Positions 37,071-46,201 of a stretch of DNA of 64,000 bases are shown here, in pieces (position 1 is the first letter of the stretch; every line of letters begins with the position of its first letter). Source of the DNA: Caldimonas mangrovi (lineage in GTDB: Bacteria > Pseudomonadota > Gammaproteobacteria > Burkholderiales > Burkholderiaceae_C). The DNA lies in the NCBI RefSeq assembly GCF_023721835.1, contig NZ_JAMKFE010000004.1, positions 124,001 through 188,000 on the forward strand. Direction: 5' to 3'. A program made the position numbers and the translations under genes. The notes under the pieces were generated by a model. The model was not told where the DNA came from. It did not search any database and worked only from the letters and a program-made list of their open reading frames with translations.

Positions 37071-37793
37071 CTACGTCGCCTCGCTCGCCAGTGCCGCCGC
37101 CAGCCACTGCTTCACGCTCAACAGGTGTTGCGCCTCTTCGGCCAACGCTCCGCGCAGGCGCTCGGCCAGCGCGTCATGTCCGCCGTCGTCGGCCAGCTGC
37201 ACCAGCAGTTCCCAGCTCGCGTTGTCGGTCAGTTCGGCCACCAGGATCGCGTTCAGGCACTGCGGGATGGTCGTGCGCGGGTCGGTGACCACCTGCAGAA
37301 TGCCTTGCGTCATCACGGCCGACACGTCGGCGCTCGGCGTCTGTGCGGTCGGGTCGGCCCCCAGCGACTCGAGCACCTCGGTCAGCAGGCGGAAGTGCTG
37401 CGCCTCCTCGTCGTGGATGCGGCGCAGCTCGACCAGCGGCGGCACCATGCCTTCGTCGGGCGGCTGCTCGCACTTGGCAATCAGCGCCTCGTACAGCCGC
37501 GTGCCGCTGCGCTCGAAGGCCAGGCGCTCGCCCAGCTTGTCGATCAGCACTTCCGGCTTCTCGCCCTTGAGCTTGGATATTCCGGTCGCGACGACGCCGC
37601 GTACCGTGCCGGGGAGCGGCACCGAGCCGACGCGGTCGGCCTCGGCGATCGCCTCGCCACGCATCGTCGCGGCGCTGGCCCCTTCGAGTTGGGTCTCGGG
37701 CGCGTTCATCGCCGCTTCCTGCATGCGGCTGACGTCGATGGGGGACATCTTCGCGCCGGTGCGGTTCATCCCCATGTGGGTGGCGTTCTGCAT
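37071..37793 (-). CDS. Ferritin-like di-iron protein, smaller member of a pair
   Basis: 240 residues from ATG 37793 (GAGGAG upstream). A disordered, methionine-rich start (about 60 residues) precedes a four-helix ferritin-like domain. The four helices carry Glu94 (AFERSG), Glu130/His133 (EEAQH), Glu187 (AELTDN) and Glu220/His223 (EEAQH), the complete E...EExxH...E...EExxH di-iron ligand set. It is 15 bases downstream of the larger ferritin-like gene. The catalytic role is unknown; peroxide or oxygen handling, iron storage or desiccation resistance are options. Confidence 0.8.
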   Translation of the reverse strand: MQNATHMGMNRTGAKMSPIDVSRMQEAAMNAPETQLEGASAATMRGEAIAEADRVGSVPLPGTVRGVVATGISKLKGEKPEVLIDKLGERLAFERSGTRLYEALIAKCEQPPDEGMVPPLVELRRIHDEEAQHFRLLTEVLESLGADPTAQTPSADVSAVMTQGILQVVTDPRTTIPQCLNAILVAELTDNASWELLVQLADDGGHDALAERLRGALAEEAQHLLSVKQWLAAALASEAT

Positions 37794-37808
37794 CTGGTGC
37801 TCCTCGTG

Positions 37809-38978
37809 TCAGTAGTTGGCGACCTTGCGGCTCAGCTCGGTGCCGGGCGCCCACCGGTAGCCGGCCGAGACGGCCTGCGACGGCGAGCCTTTCGCGTTCA
37901 TCGCCTGCCGATAGGCCAGCGTGGCTTCGCTCTCGCTGCCGTCGGTCGTGAATTGCGTGCCCACCGCGCGGTAGCCGACCTCCTTCTCGAGCACGTCGCG
38001 CACGAACGGGCGCTGGCTCTTGAACGGCAGCATCGGGGACACCGCGGTCAGCACCTCGGCCGGGTCGCGGCGTTCGATGTCCTTGAACAGCCGGCTCACG
38101 AGGTTCAGATGGCCCAGCTCGTAGTCGAGGAAGCGCTCCCAGATCGCCTTGATGCGCGGATGGCTCTCTTGCTCGACGCACGAGTGATAGGCATAGACCT
38201 CGGTCGCTTCATGAATGAGCCATTTCTCCAGGAAGCTCTCGTTCGGGTCCTCCAGCGATCCGTACTGCGTGACGTGCTGCTCCTCGATGGAGGCGATCTC
38301 GGCGTACAGCTCGCGCGCGACCGGGTCGGCGAACAACGGGCCGATGTTCATGTAGTAGTCGTGCGTCTGGTATTCGGCCGCGGTGATCATGGCCGCGTGG
38401 ATCTTGCTCAGCGTCGCGGCCGCCGTGCGGTCATAGGGCGCGCGCACGTCGTCGATCGGCGCGCGATGCTCCAGCATCGTCGGGCGGCCCGGCACGATGT
38501 CGGTGTAGCCCTGCAGGATGTTGTTTGCGTCCTTGCCTTCGAGCCGGTCGAGCAGCGCCGAGTAGCGGTACAGGTGATCGAAATCTTCCAGCAGACCGAA
38601 ACGGTAGGCCTGCGCGAGATAGGGGTCGGGCTCGTTCTGCGCCACGGCGGCGGTCACCTCGATCGCGACCTGCTCGTAGGCGATCGTGGTCTCGATCGGC
38701 GAGTGGTCGGCGCCGATCATCCAGTTGATCGTCGTCGCCTGGTGATGCTCGATGCGCCGCACCTCGGCCAACGGCACGCGCAGATCGCCATTGAAGCGCG
38801 CGATCAGGTGCTTCAGCCGCAGCGCGTCGATCTCGAGTCCGTTCATCAGGATGATGCGCACCCGCGTAAACGCATCGTCATCGAGCTTGCTGATCGGCTT
38901 GGGGTTCAGGTCCTTCCAGGTGAAGCGCTGCTGGGCGAGCGGGCAGCCCTTCGCGCTGAAGAAATCGATGTTGGCCAT
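37809..38978 (-). CDS. Ferritin-like superfamily protein, larger member of a pair
   Basis: 389 residues from ATG 38978 (GAGGAC upstream); the frame extends further upstream without a better start. Two long helical regions contain EVRRIEHHQATTINWMIG, EIASIEEQHVTQYG, IHEATEVYAYHSCVEQ and RFLDYELGHLNLVSRL, providing repeated E-x-x-H pairs expected of a carboxylate-bridged di-iron site. The N-terminus (MANIDFFSAKGCPLAQQRFT) has no signal peptide. I cannot assign a named family. Co-transcribed with the smaller ferritin-like protein. Confidence 0.75.
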   Translation of the reverse strand: MANIDFFSAKGCPLAQQRFTWKDLNPKPISKLDDDAFTRVRIILMNGLEIDALRLKHLIARFNGDLRVPLAEVRRIEHHQATTINWMIGADHSPIETTIAYEQVAIEVTAAVAQNEPDPYLAQAYRFGLLEDFDHLYRYSALLDRLEGKDANNILQGYTDIVPGRPTMLEHRAPIDDVRAPYDRTAAATLSKIHAAMITAAEYQTHDYYMNIGPLFADPVARELYAEIASIEEQHVTQYGSLEDPNESFLEKWLIHEATEVYAYHSCVEQESHPRIKAIWERFLDYELGHLNLVSRLFKDIERRDPAEVLTAVSPMLPFKSQRPFVRDVLEKEVGYRAVGTQFTTDGSESEATLAYRQAMNAKGSPSQAVSAGYRWAPGTELSRKVANY

Positions 38979-39223
38979 GGGAGTCCTCGTGGGTTGGGGG
39001 CCGGCCTTCGCCTGGGGCGAGCCCATGGAAGCAGATCCAGCAACCCGTATGCCGCCGCCGCAGCCAGCCCCGACGCGGGCTGGATCGATGCTTGCTGCAT
39101 CGGTGACGCGGTATCGAAGTAGTTTTTGCACGCCGCAGGATGCCTGTCGGAGTTTCACGGTGCGCCGGCGCACGCTACGATTGCTCGGCATATTCCCCAC
39201 CGCCAGGCACCAGGACGATCATC

Positions 39224-40084
39224 ATGAAGTGGCAAGGCCAGCGAGAGAGCAGCAATGTCGAAGACCGCCGCGCGTCCGGCAGCGGCATGCGCGTCGGTGG
39301 CCGTGGTATCGGCCTCGGCACCGTCGTCGTTGCCGTGCTGGCCGGCTGGATCTTCGGCATCAACCCGCTGACGCTGCTGGGCGTGCTCGAGGGCGGCGAG
39401 GGGGCGGTGCAACAGGTGCCCGCACAGCGCCCGCCGGCCGACGACACGATGGCGCGCTTCGTCTCGGTCGTGCTGGCCGACACCGAAGACGTCTGGAAAG
39501 AAGTGTTCGCGCGCAGCGGCGTTCAGTACCGCGAACCGAAGCTGGTGCTCTTTCGCGGGGCGACGCCCACTGCTTGCGGGCAGGGGCAATCTGCGATGGG
39601 CCCGTTCTACTGCCCTGCCGACGAGCGCGTCTACATCGACCTGTCGTTCTACGAGACCTTGAAGCACCGCCTCGGTGCGCCGGGCGATTTCGCGCAGGCC
39701 TACGTCATCGCGCACGAGGTCGGCCACCACGTGCAGCACCAGCTCGGCATCACCGGCAAGGTCGAGGCGATGCGCGGGCGCGTCAGCGAGGCCGAATACA
39801 ACGCGCTCAGCGTGCGGCTCGAGCTGCAGGCCGATTGTTTTTCAGGCGTTTGGGCCCACCATGCAGACAAGGCGCGCCAAGTGCTGGAGCAAGGCGACGT
39901 GGACGAGGCGCTCAACGCCGCGTCGCAGATCGGCGACGACACGCTGCAGCGCCGCTCCGGCAACGAGGTGGTGCCCGAGAGCTTCACGCACGGCACCAGT
40001 GCGCAGCGCGTCGGCTGGTTCCGGCGCGGCCTGGCAGGCGGCGACCTGCAGCAGTGCAACACCTTCGACGCCAGGCAACTTTGA
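39224..40084 (+). CDS. Neutral zinc metallopeptidase, YpfJ family
   Basis: 286 residues from ATG 39224. An N-terminal Arg/Gly-rich segment (DRRASGSGMRVGGRGIG) leads to one membrane helix (about 30-50). The catalytic domain faces the periplasm and has the zinc motif H164-E165-V-G-H168 (IAHEVGHHVQHQLG), together with YCPADERVYIDLSFYETL and LQADCFSGVW, where Glu/Asp supplies the third ligand. C-terminal GTSAQRVGWFRRGLAGGD is typical. The substrate is unknown. Confidence 0.92.
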   Translation: MKWQGQRESSNVEDRRASGSGMRVGGRGIGLGTVVVAVLAGWIFGINPLTLLGVLEGGEGAVQQVPAQRPPADDTMARFVSVVLADTEDVWKEVFARSGVQYREPKLVLFRGATPTACGQGQSAMGPFYCPADERVYIDLSFYETLKHRLGAPGDFAQAYVIAHEVGHHVQHQLGITGKVEAMRGRVSEAEYNALSVRLELQADCFSGVWAHHADKARQVLEQGDVDEALNAASQIGDDTLQRRSGNEVVPESFTHGTSAQRVGWFRRGLAGGDLQQCNTFDARQL

Positions 40085-40149
40085 CGAGAACCGGCCGCCA
40101 GCGGGATGCGGCCGGTCTGAACGACACCGATAGAGGGACCCGCTTCACG

Positions 40150-40512
40150 ATGCGAACCAACGTCCGCCCCGCCGCCCTGGTCGCGGCCTACTTCGACAAC
40201 CTGCTGCCCGACGAGCGGGTCACCGCACAGGCGCTGCAGCATGCGGTGCTCGACGCCGCCCCTGCGCTGGAGCAGACCGTGAAATGGGGCAACCTCGTGT
40301 TCACGTGGCACGGCACCAATGCGTTCGCCATCGTCACCCACAAGACGCATGCGAACCTGCAGTTCTTCCAGGGCGCGGGCATCGCGCCGCAGTTCCCGCA
40401 GCTCGAGGGCACCGGCAAGGGCGTGCGGCATCTGAAGTGCCGCTACCGGCATCCGATCGAAGAGCCGCTGGTCAAGGCGATGGTGCAGGCGGCGATCGAG
40501 GAACTGGAATAG
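40150..40512 (+). CDS. DUF1801 domain protein
   Basis: 120 residues from ATG 40150. The fold is the small YdhG/Fe-chaperone-like alpha-beta domain: VAAYFDNLLPDERV, then TVKWGNLVFTWHGTNAFAIV and HANLQFFQGAG, ending in a KCRYRHPIEEPLVKAMVQAA helix. No enzyme activity is established for this family. Independent of the zinc peptidase gene, 65 bases away on the same strand. Confidence 0.8.
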   Translation: MRTNVRPAALVAAYFDNLLPDERVTAQALQHAVLDAAPALEQTVKWGNLVFTWHGTNAFAIVTHKTHANLQFFQGAGIAPQFPQLEGTGKGVRHLKCRYRHPIEEPLVKAMVQAAIEELE

Positions 40513-40542
40513 CGCCCGCCGCCGCCCAGGCGGCAGCGGTCG

Positions 40543-41748
40543 TCAGGCCGCCTTCAGCGAGGGCGGCTGCGTCGATGTCACGGCGAGCGGTGCCAGCGCA
40601 TGCCCGGGCGGCAGATGCACGATCTGCGGGCCGACGCCCTGCACGTCGCGCGTGCCGGTCAGCGCCATGCTGACGTCGAGTTCGCGGCGGATGATCTCCA
40701 GCGCGCTGGTCACACCGGCTTCGCCCATCGCACCCAGCCCATAGAGAAAGGCGCGGCCGATCATGCAGCCGCGCGCACCCAGCGCCACGGCCTTCAGCAC
40801 GTCCTGGCCCGAGCGCACGCCGCCGTCGAACAGCACCTCGGTGCGGTCGCCCACGGCCTGCGCGATCTCGGGCAGCGCGCGGATGCTGGAGACCGCGCCA
40901 TCCAGCTGGCGCCCGCCGTGGTTGCTGACGACGATGGCGTCGCAGCCGGTGCTTGCAGCGATCTTGGCGTCCTCGACATCCAGGATGCCCTTCAGGATCA
41001 GCTTGCCGCCCCACAGCTTGCGCACCCATTCCACGTCGGCCCAGCTCAGGGTCGGGTCGAACTGCCCGGCGATCCACTGGCTCAGCGTGGCCAGCGTGTC
41101 GGCGCCTTTGACGTAGCCGTCGAGGTTGCCGAAGCTCTTGCGCTTGCCGGCCAGCACGCGCAGCGCCCAGGCTGGCTTGGTGGCCACGTCGAGCGCGTTC
41201 CCCAGCGTCAGCCTGGGCGGTACCGCCAGCCCGTTCTTGATGTCGCGGTGGCGCTGGCCCTGGATCTGCAGGTCCAGCGTCAGCACCAGCGCCGAGCACT
41301 TCGCGGCCTTGGCGCGCTCGATCAGCGAGGCTGCAAAGCCGCGGTCACGCATCACGTACAGCTGGAACCAGAACGGCTGGTCGACGAAGCCGGCCACGTC
41401 CTCGATCGAGCAGATCGACATGGTGCTCAACGTGAAGGGCACGCCGTAGCGCTGCGCGGCGCGCGCGGCCAGCATTTCACCGTTGCCCCAGTTCAGTCCG
41501 GTCAGGCCGGTCGGCGCGATCGCCACCGGCATCGTCGCCGCCTCGCCGAGCAGCGTGGTGGCGGTGGAGCGGTGCTCGACGTCGATCGCCACGCGCTGCC
41601 GCAGGGCGATCCCGTCGAGGTCGTTCTTGTTCGCGCGCAGCGTCACTTCGTCGTACGAGCCGCGATCGACGTACTCGAAGATGGCTCGCGGCACACGCCG
41701 CTTCGCCATCAGGCGCAGGTCTTCGATGCAGGTCACGGGGGGGTTCAT
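40543..41748 (-). CDS. lldD: FMN-dependent alpha-hydroxy-acid dehydrogenase, LldD-like
   Basis: 401 residues from ATG 41748 (TGGAGACG upstream; ATG 41760 also possible). Closely follows L-lactate dehydrogenase LldD: PRAIFEYVDRGSYDE, PFTLSTMSICSIEDVA, FWFQLYVMRDRGF, active-site His in VVSNHGGRQLDG, phosphate-binding LFDGGVRSGQDVLKA and LIGRAFLYGLGA-like end. It should oxidise L-lactate or a similar 2-hydroxy acid and pass electrons to quinone. The LysR gene upstream in the same orientation is the likely regulator; substrate other than lactate is possible. Confidence 0.88.
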   Translation of the reverse strand: MNPPVTCIEDLRLMAKRRVPRAIFEYVDRGSYDEVTLRANKNDLDGIALRQRVAIDVEHRSTATTLLGEAATMPVAIAPTGLTGLNWGNGEMLAARAAQRYGVPFTLSTMSICSIEDVAGFVDQPFWFQLYVMRDRGFAASLIERAKAAKCSALVLTLDLQIQGQRHRDIKNGLAVPPRLTLGNALDVATKPAWALRVLAGKRKSFGNLDGYVKGADTLATLSQWIAGQFDPTLSWADVEWVRKLWGGKLILKGILDVEDAKIAASTGCDAIVVSNHGGRQLDGAVSSIRALPEIAQAVGDRTEVLFDGGVRSGQDVLKAVALGARGCMIGRAFLYGLGAMGEAGVTSALEIIRRELDVSMALTGTRDVQGVGPQIVHLPPGHALAPLAVTSTQPPSLKAA

Positions 41749-41819
41749 GGTCGTCTCCATCGGCTCAAGCCGTGGCCGCCATGCTAGGAAAGGCGCAGGC
41801 CGTGCGCCCGGAAAGTTTC

Positions 41820-42737
41820 TCAGGTCCCGCGCGAAAGAAGTTCCGCCCCTTCGGCGGCCACCCGGGCGCACACCTGCTGCAGCCACGCAGCGAAGGCCGG
41901 CGCCGCACCCTGCGCCGCGTGCGGCAGCAGGTAGTACTGGTGCACGGGTGGGGCGGTCAGCCGGAACACCGGCACCAGCGTGCCGGTGCGCAACCAGTGC
42001 CGCGCCAGGCTGGGCCGGGCCAGGGCGATACCCTGGCCGCTGACCGCGGCTTCGAGCAACAGGCCCAGGTCGACCAGCTTGGGGCCTTGCGACGGTTCCG
42101 GCTCGTCCAGCCCGGCCGCGCGGAACCACGGTGCCCACGGCTCCAGCGGGGTGCGCAGCAACGGCGCGTGCGCGAGATCGGCCGGTGTGCGCATGGGCGG
42201 CAGGCGCTGCAGCAGCGCAGGCGCAGCGACCGGCACCACCACGTCGTGCATCAGCGGCCGTGCGCCGACGGCCAACGGGTCGCCGTTGCGCACCTCCACG
42301 TCGGCGTCGGCCGGTGCGGCGTCGAGATAGGGAATGCTCAGCACCACTTCGAGCTCCACGTCGGGGTGGGCGGCGGTGAAGCCCTCCAGGTGCGGCACCA
42401 GGATCTGACGCGCGAAGGTCGGCGGGCTGCACACCCGCAGCCGCTGCACCCGCTGTGCGGCGCGCTGGTGCAGCGGCACGGCGGCCAGCAGCCCGAGCGC
42501 GGCGCGCACCTGAGCCAGGTACTCCTTGCCCGCGGCGGTCAGCGCGAGGCTCTTGCCGCTGCGCGCCAGCAACTGGGTGTTGAGCAGTTCCTCCACCGTG
42601 CCGACGCGCTTGCTGACGGCGCTGGCGGTGACATTCAGTTCCTCCGCCGCCCGCTCGAAGGTGCCCAGCCGCGCGGCGGCCTCGAAGGCACGCAGGCCCT
42701 CGAGCGAGGGCAGGCGCAGGTCGGGCGGGGTGGACAT
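41820..42737 (-). CDS. LysR-family transcriptional regulator (GcvA-like)
   Basis: 305 residues, standard length. Helix-turn-helix in residues 8-66 (LRAFEAAARLGTFERAAEEL, then ASAVSKRVGTVEELL). Effector domain from about residue 95 to 300 with the periplasmic-binding-protein fold. The pattern LPSLEGLRAFEAAARLGTF is that of the GcvA/AmpR subgroup. It lies 71 bases upstream of the lldD-like gene on the same strand, so it probably controls that gene. Confidence 0.9.
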   Translation of the reverse strand: MSTPPDLRLPSLEGLRAFEAAARLGTFERAAEELNVTASAVSKRVGTVEELLNTQLLARSGKSLALTAAGKEYLAQVRAALGLLAAVPLHQRAAQRVQRLRVCSPPTFARQILVPHLEGFTAAHPDVELEVVLSIPYLDAAPADADVEVRNGDPLAVGARPLMHDVVVPVAAPALLQRLPPMRTPADLAHAPLLRTPLEPWAPWFRAAGLDEPEPSQGPKLVDLGLLLEAAVSGQGIALARPSLARHWLRTGTLVPVFRLTAPPVHQYYLLPHAAQGAAPAFAAWLQQVCARVAAEGAELLSRGT

Positions 42738-42755
42738 GGCGCTATGGTAGGGGCT

Positions 42756-43961
42756 TCAGAACAGCGGCAGCGTATACGGCGTCGCCTTCTCGCTCGTCGC
42801 CGGCCCAGTCTGAAGCCCGGCCGCCGGCACCTCCGAGGCCTTGCACAAGCTGCCCACCCGCACGCCGAGCAGCCGCAGCCGCCGCTCCAGCGGCACCCGC
42901 TTCAGGCATTGGCCGGCCGCATGGCGAATCACCTTCGCGTCGTCGGTGTAGTGGGGCAGGGTATGGTCGCGCGTCACGGTCTTGAAGTTGTCGTAGCGCA
43001 GCTTCAGCCCGATGGTCTTGCCGACGTAGCCCTTGCGCGCCAGGTCGGCGGCCACCTGTTCGCACAGCCGGGTGAAGATGTCGCCCAGCCGCTCGCGGTC
43101 TTGGCGGGCATGCAGGTCGCGCTCGAAGGTGGTTTCGCGGCTCAGCGACTTCGGCTCGCTGTAGGTGACCACCGGCCGCGTGTCGTGCCCGTGGGCCGCA
43201 TCGTGCAGCCAGGCGCCGTAGCTCTCGCCGAACTGGGAGATCAGCCATTGCGGGTCGGCCGCGGCCAGCTCGCCGATGGTGCGGATGCCGAAGAGTTCCA
43301 GCTTCGCGTTGGCCTTCGGGCCGATGCCGTTGATGCGCTTGGCCGGCAGCGGCCAGAGGCGGGCTTCGAGGTCGCCTTCGGCCAGCAAGGTCAGCCCGTC
43401 CGGCTTTTCCAGGTCGGAGCACAGCTTGGACAACAACTTGTTCGGCGTGACGCCGATCGAGCAGCTCAGGCCGGTCGCGCGCCGCACGTTGTCCTTGATC
43501 GCCTGTGCCAGGGCTCGCACGCCGCCCATCGCATCGTGGCCGATGGCCTCCTGCGCGCCGGGCATGTCGCTCAGGTCGATGTAGATCTCGTCGATGCCGC
43601 GGTCCTCGATGTGCGGCGCGATCTCGGCGACGGCCGCCTTGAACAGCCGCGAATAGCGCCGGTACTCGTCGAAATCGGTCGGCAGCAACACCGCGTCGGG
43701 CGCCAGGGCGGCGGCCTTCATCAGCCCCATGCCGGAATGCACGCCCCGTGCGCGGGCCTCGTAGGTGGCGGTGGTGATGACGCCGCGGCCGACATAGCTG
43801 CGCAGCGTCGAGAACTCGCGCGTGCCGTCGTCGCGCAGCGCGGGCTGGTGCCGGCGCCCGCCGCCGATCACCACCGGCAGACCTTTCAGCTCCGGGTAGC
43901 GAAGCAGCTCGACCGACGCATAGAACGCGTCCATGTCGAGGTGGGCGATCAGGCGGGACAT
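42756..43961 (-). CDS. dinB: DNA polymerase IV
   Basis: 401 residues from ATG 43961; an alternative ATG lies at 43982. Y-family hallmarks: AHLDMDAFYASVELLRYPEL with the first metal Asp, YEARARGVHSGMGLMKA, DEIYIDLSD with the catalytic Asp-Glu pair, SIGVTPNKLLSK, and helix-hairpin-helix GIGPKANAKLELFGI in the thumb. The little-finger domain follows, ending in TPYTLPLF, an Q-L-x-L-F-like beta-clamp peptide. Error-prone translesion polymerase. No LexA-type box was noticed upstream. Confidence 0.95.
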   Translation of the reverse strand: MSRLIAHLDMDAFYASVELLRYPELKGLPVVIGGGRRHQPALRDDGTREFSTLRSYVGRGVITTATYEARARGVHSGMGLMKAAALAPDAVLLPTDFDEYRRYSRLFKAAVAEIAPHIEDRGIDEIYIDLSDMPGAQEAIGHDAMGGVRALAQAIKDNVRRATGLSCSIGVTPNKLLSKLCSDLEKPDGLTLLAEGDLEARLWPLPAKRINGIGPKANAKLELFGIRTIGELAAADPQWLISQFGESYGAWLHDAAHGHDTRPVVTYSEPKSLSRETTFERDLHARQDRERLGDIFTRLCEQVAADLARKGYVGKTIGLKLRYDNFKTVTRDHTLPHYTDDAKVIRHAAGQCLKRVPLERRLRLLGVRVGSLCKASEVPAAGLQTGPATSEKATPYTLPLF

Positions 43962-44088
43962 CGAAAAGGGCCGGTACGGCATGGGCCGGAAGACATCGAA
44001 GCCGCAAGCGTACCGGAGCGCGCCGCTCTTTGCGGGTAAGCTCGCGGGCCTTGCTGCACCCGGGCCGCCTGTCGGGCCTCGATCCGTC

Positions 44089-44631
44089 TTGAAATACGTC
44101 GCTTTTTTTCGCAACCTCAACCTTGGGCGCCCGCACTGCCCCACACGCACGGAGTTCGAAGCCGCCTTCCTGACGGCGGGTGCAACGTCGGCGCAGTCGT
44201 TCCTGACCAACGGAACGATGGTGTTCGCGCCTGCGCCGGGCGGGCGGCCCCGCGTGCTGCTGTCGCGTGCGTGCGCGCTGCTGCGGCAAGCCTGCGGCCT
44301 GCGCGAGCCGGCTTTCCTGCGGCGGGTCGACGAGCTGGCCTCGCTGGTGGCCGCCGACCCGTTCGGGGGCATCGACCGGAGCGATGTCTACGAGTGCTGC
44401 GTGACTTTCCTGCACCCGCACAGCGAGCCGCTCGAAGGGTTGCCGTTCGAATCGCCGCGCCGTGACCTGCAGCTGTTGCGCCATACCGGCACCGAGGTGC
44501 TGAGCGTGAGCCGCAAGGTCGGCAACACGCCCGGCAGCCCGAACGCCTTGCTCGAGAAGCGGCTCGGGCTGCCGGCAACCACCCGCAGCTGGAACACCGT
44601 GGTGCGCGTGGTCGAGCGGCATGCTGGCTGA
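44089..44631 (+). CDS. DUF1697 domain protein, TTG start
   Basis: 180 residues. DUF1697 proteins start M-x-Y-V-A-F-x-R-x-I-N-x-G; here the matching block is LKYVAFFRNLNLGRPHCPTR, which begins at a TTG codon (44089), and no ATG lies nearby in frame. Other matching parts: FLTNGTMVF and the C-terminal RKVGNTPGSPNALLEKRLGL plus TTRSWNTVVRV. No enzyme function is established. It is divergent from dinB, with only 127 bases between the starts. Confidence 0.8.
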   Translation: MKYVAFFRNLNLGRPHCPTRTEFEAAFLTAGATSAQSFLTNGTMVFAPAPGGRPRVLLSRACALLRQACGLREPAFLRRVDELASLVAADPFGGIDRSDVYECCVTFLHPHSEPLEGLPFESPRRDLQLLRHTGTEVLSVSRKVGNTPGSPNALLEKRLGLPATTRSWNTVVRVVERHAG

Positions 44632-44692
44632 TCGTGTAGCACGGTCCGGTGCGTACCAGCACAATGCATGCTTCGCCTGCCTGTAGGTCTTC

Positions 44693-45301
44693 ATGCGTTC
44701 CTTGCTGATCATCGCCAACCCGGGAACCCGCAGCTTCAGCCATGCGATGGCGGCTGGCGCACAGGAGGTGCTGGCCGCACAGGGCTGCGACGTGGTCGTG
44801 CACGACCTGTATGCCGAGCGGTTCAACCCGGTGCAAGCGCACGGCGAAAGCGAGAACACCTCGTCCGCCGATCCGCTGGTGGAGCAGCACTGCCGCGAAC
44901 TCGCGCAGGCGGACCTGATCCTGGTGTTCCACCCCAACTGGTGGGGCCAGCCGCCCGCGATCCTGAAGGGCTGGATCGACCGCGTGTTCCGGCTCGGCAC
45001 CGCCTACGACTACCCGCCGGGGGTGGGCTATGACGGCGTGCCGGAGGGCAGGCTGCGCGCGGCTTGCGCGCTGGTCTTCAACACCTCCAACACACCGGCC
45101 GCCCGCGAGGCCGAGGTGTTCGGCGATCCGCTGGAGGCCCTGTGGAAGCGTTGCGTCTTCGGCCTGTGCGGCGTGTCGAACGTGGTGCGGCGGATGTACG
45201 GGCCGGTCAGCGACAGCAGTGCCGAGCAGCGCAGCCGATGGCTGGCCGAGGTCCGGGGCCTGGTGGAAACGGCTTGCCGGGAGCCCGGCATCCAGCGGTG
45301 A
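44693..45301 (+). CDS. Flavodoxin-fold NAD(P)H oxidoreductase, NQO1/MdaB family
   Basis: 202 residues. Flavin-binding first loop IIANPGTRSFSHAMAAGA, central FHPNWWGQPPAILKGWIDRVF, and GTAYDYPPGVGYDGVPEGRL are typical of the flavodoxin-2 group (NQO1, KefF, MdaB). Expected to reduce quinones by two electrons using FMN or FAD. There is no ribosome site of note. No kef potassium efflux gene is adjacent, so a free quinone reductase is more likely than a KefF-type partner. Confidence 0.85.
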   Translation: MRSLLIIANPGTRSFSHAMAAGAQEVLAAQGCDVVVHDLYAERFNPVQAHGESENTSSADPLVEQHCRELAQADLILVFHPNWWGQPPAILKGWIDRVFRLGTAYDYPPGVGYDGVPEGRLRAACALVFNTSNTPAAREAEVFGDPLEALWKRCVFGLCGVSNVVRRMYGPVSDSSAEQRSRWLAEVRGLVETACREPGIQR

Positions 45302-45311
45302 CGCGGCGCCG

Positions 45312-45638
45312 TCAGTGCAGCTGTCGCCGCAGGTGCGCGATCTCGTTCTGCGCCACTTCGATCGCGTTGCGCAGATCGCGGTCGAGGTCTTGTGCGGCTT
45401 CGCTGGCTTCGGCGGCCCGGTCTCCGAGCTGCTTCAGGGCGTCGACCCAGGCCGTCAGGGCCGCCGGGTCGTAGGACGGGGCGACCAGGTGCTTCAGCTC
45501 GTCCGAGCGTTGCTCCAGTTCGTCCAGGCATTGCCGCAGCGCCGGCGGCACCCGGAGGGCGCTGCGGCCGAGCAGCGCCGCCCAGTCCAGGTAGCGCTCG
45601 ATGCGAAAGAAGCGCTCCATCACTTGTTCTGAGTCCAC
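45312..45638 (-). CDS. Small hypothetical helical protein
   Basis: 108 residues if GTG 45638 is used, chosen because GGGAG lies five bases ahead; ATG 45620 is the other option. The sequence is almost all helix with heptad-like spacing (ALRQCLDELEQRSDELKHLV; AAEASEAAQDLDRDLRNAIE), so a coiled coil is likely. No signal peptide or known domain. Convergent with the oxidoreductase gene, 10 bases apart. Confidence 0.5.
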   Translation of the reverse strand: MDSEQVMERFFRIERYLDWAALLGRSALRVPPALRQCLDELEQRSDELKHLVAPSYDPAALTAWVDALKQLGDRAAEASEAAQDLDRDLRNAIEVAQNEIAHLRRQLH

Positions 45639-45715
45639 TCCGGCTCCCGGCTGCAGCGCCCAGGCGGCGCGCCAAGCAAGGGGCAAGTGCCGTACCCGCC
45701 CGGCCGGACGCGCTG

Positions 45716-46201
45716 TCAGCTGGCCAGCGAGACCGGTGTATACGCGTCGACGGCCGGCGCTTCCGGCAGATCCTCTCGCACGTAGTAGTCGCCGGTGCCG
45801 GCCTCGGCTGCATGGGCGCGCGCGCGTTGTGCATCGACCGCTTCGAGTTTCACGTCCTCGTCATATGCGTACAACACCACTGCCTGGCCATCCGACAAGT
45901 GCAGCAGCACGTCGCCGTTGACCAGCGGCTCTGCCATCCGGATCGACTGCTCCTCCAGCTTTTCGCAGACCAGCCGACGTCGCAGGTTGCGCTGACGCTG
46001 CTGCACCAGCTCGACGTCGTGCTGGTCGGGTTGCAGGGCGGTCTGAGCCTCGGCGAGCAGGCGTTCGATCTCGTCCTTCCAGTCCGCGAGCACGTCGCGG
46101 CGCAGGCGAGGGTGGGCCTGCGCCAGCAACGTGCCGATGTCCAGCCGGCCTTCGCCGGACTCCCAGTCGACGCTCAGGGTGGCAGCGGAGGAATGTGTCA
46201 T
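45716..46201 (-). CDS. Hypothetical protein with long helical core
   Basis: 161 residues from ATG 46201. A helical, charged central part (ADWKDEIERLLAEAQTALQP, then ELVQQRQRNLRRRLVCEKLE) is followed by a more beta-like end (LLHLSDGQAVVLYAYDEDVK). It contains a single cysteine, no membrane helix and no signal peptide. No family recognised. It lies 77 bases from the preceding helical gene in the same orientation; the two may be an operon. Confidence 0.5.
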   Translation of the reverse strand: MTHSSAATLSVDWESGEGRLDIGTLLAQAHPRLRRDVLADWKDEIERLLAEAQTALQPDQHDVELVQQRQRNLRRRLVCEKLEEQSIRMAEPLVNGDVLLHLSDGQAVVLYAYDEDVKLEAVDAQRARAHAAEAGTGDYYVREDLPEAPAVDAYTPVSLAS

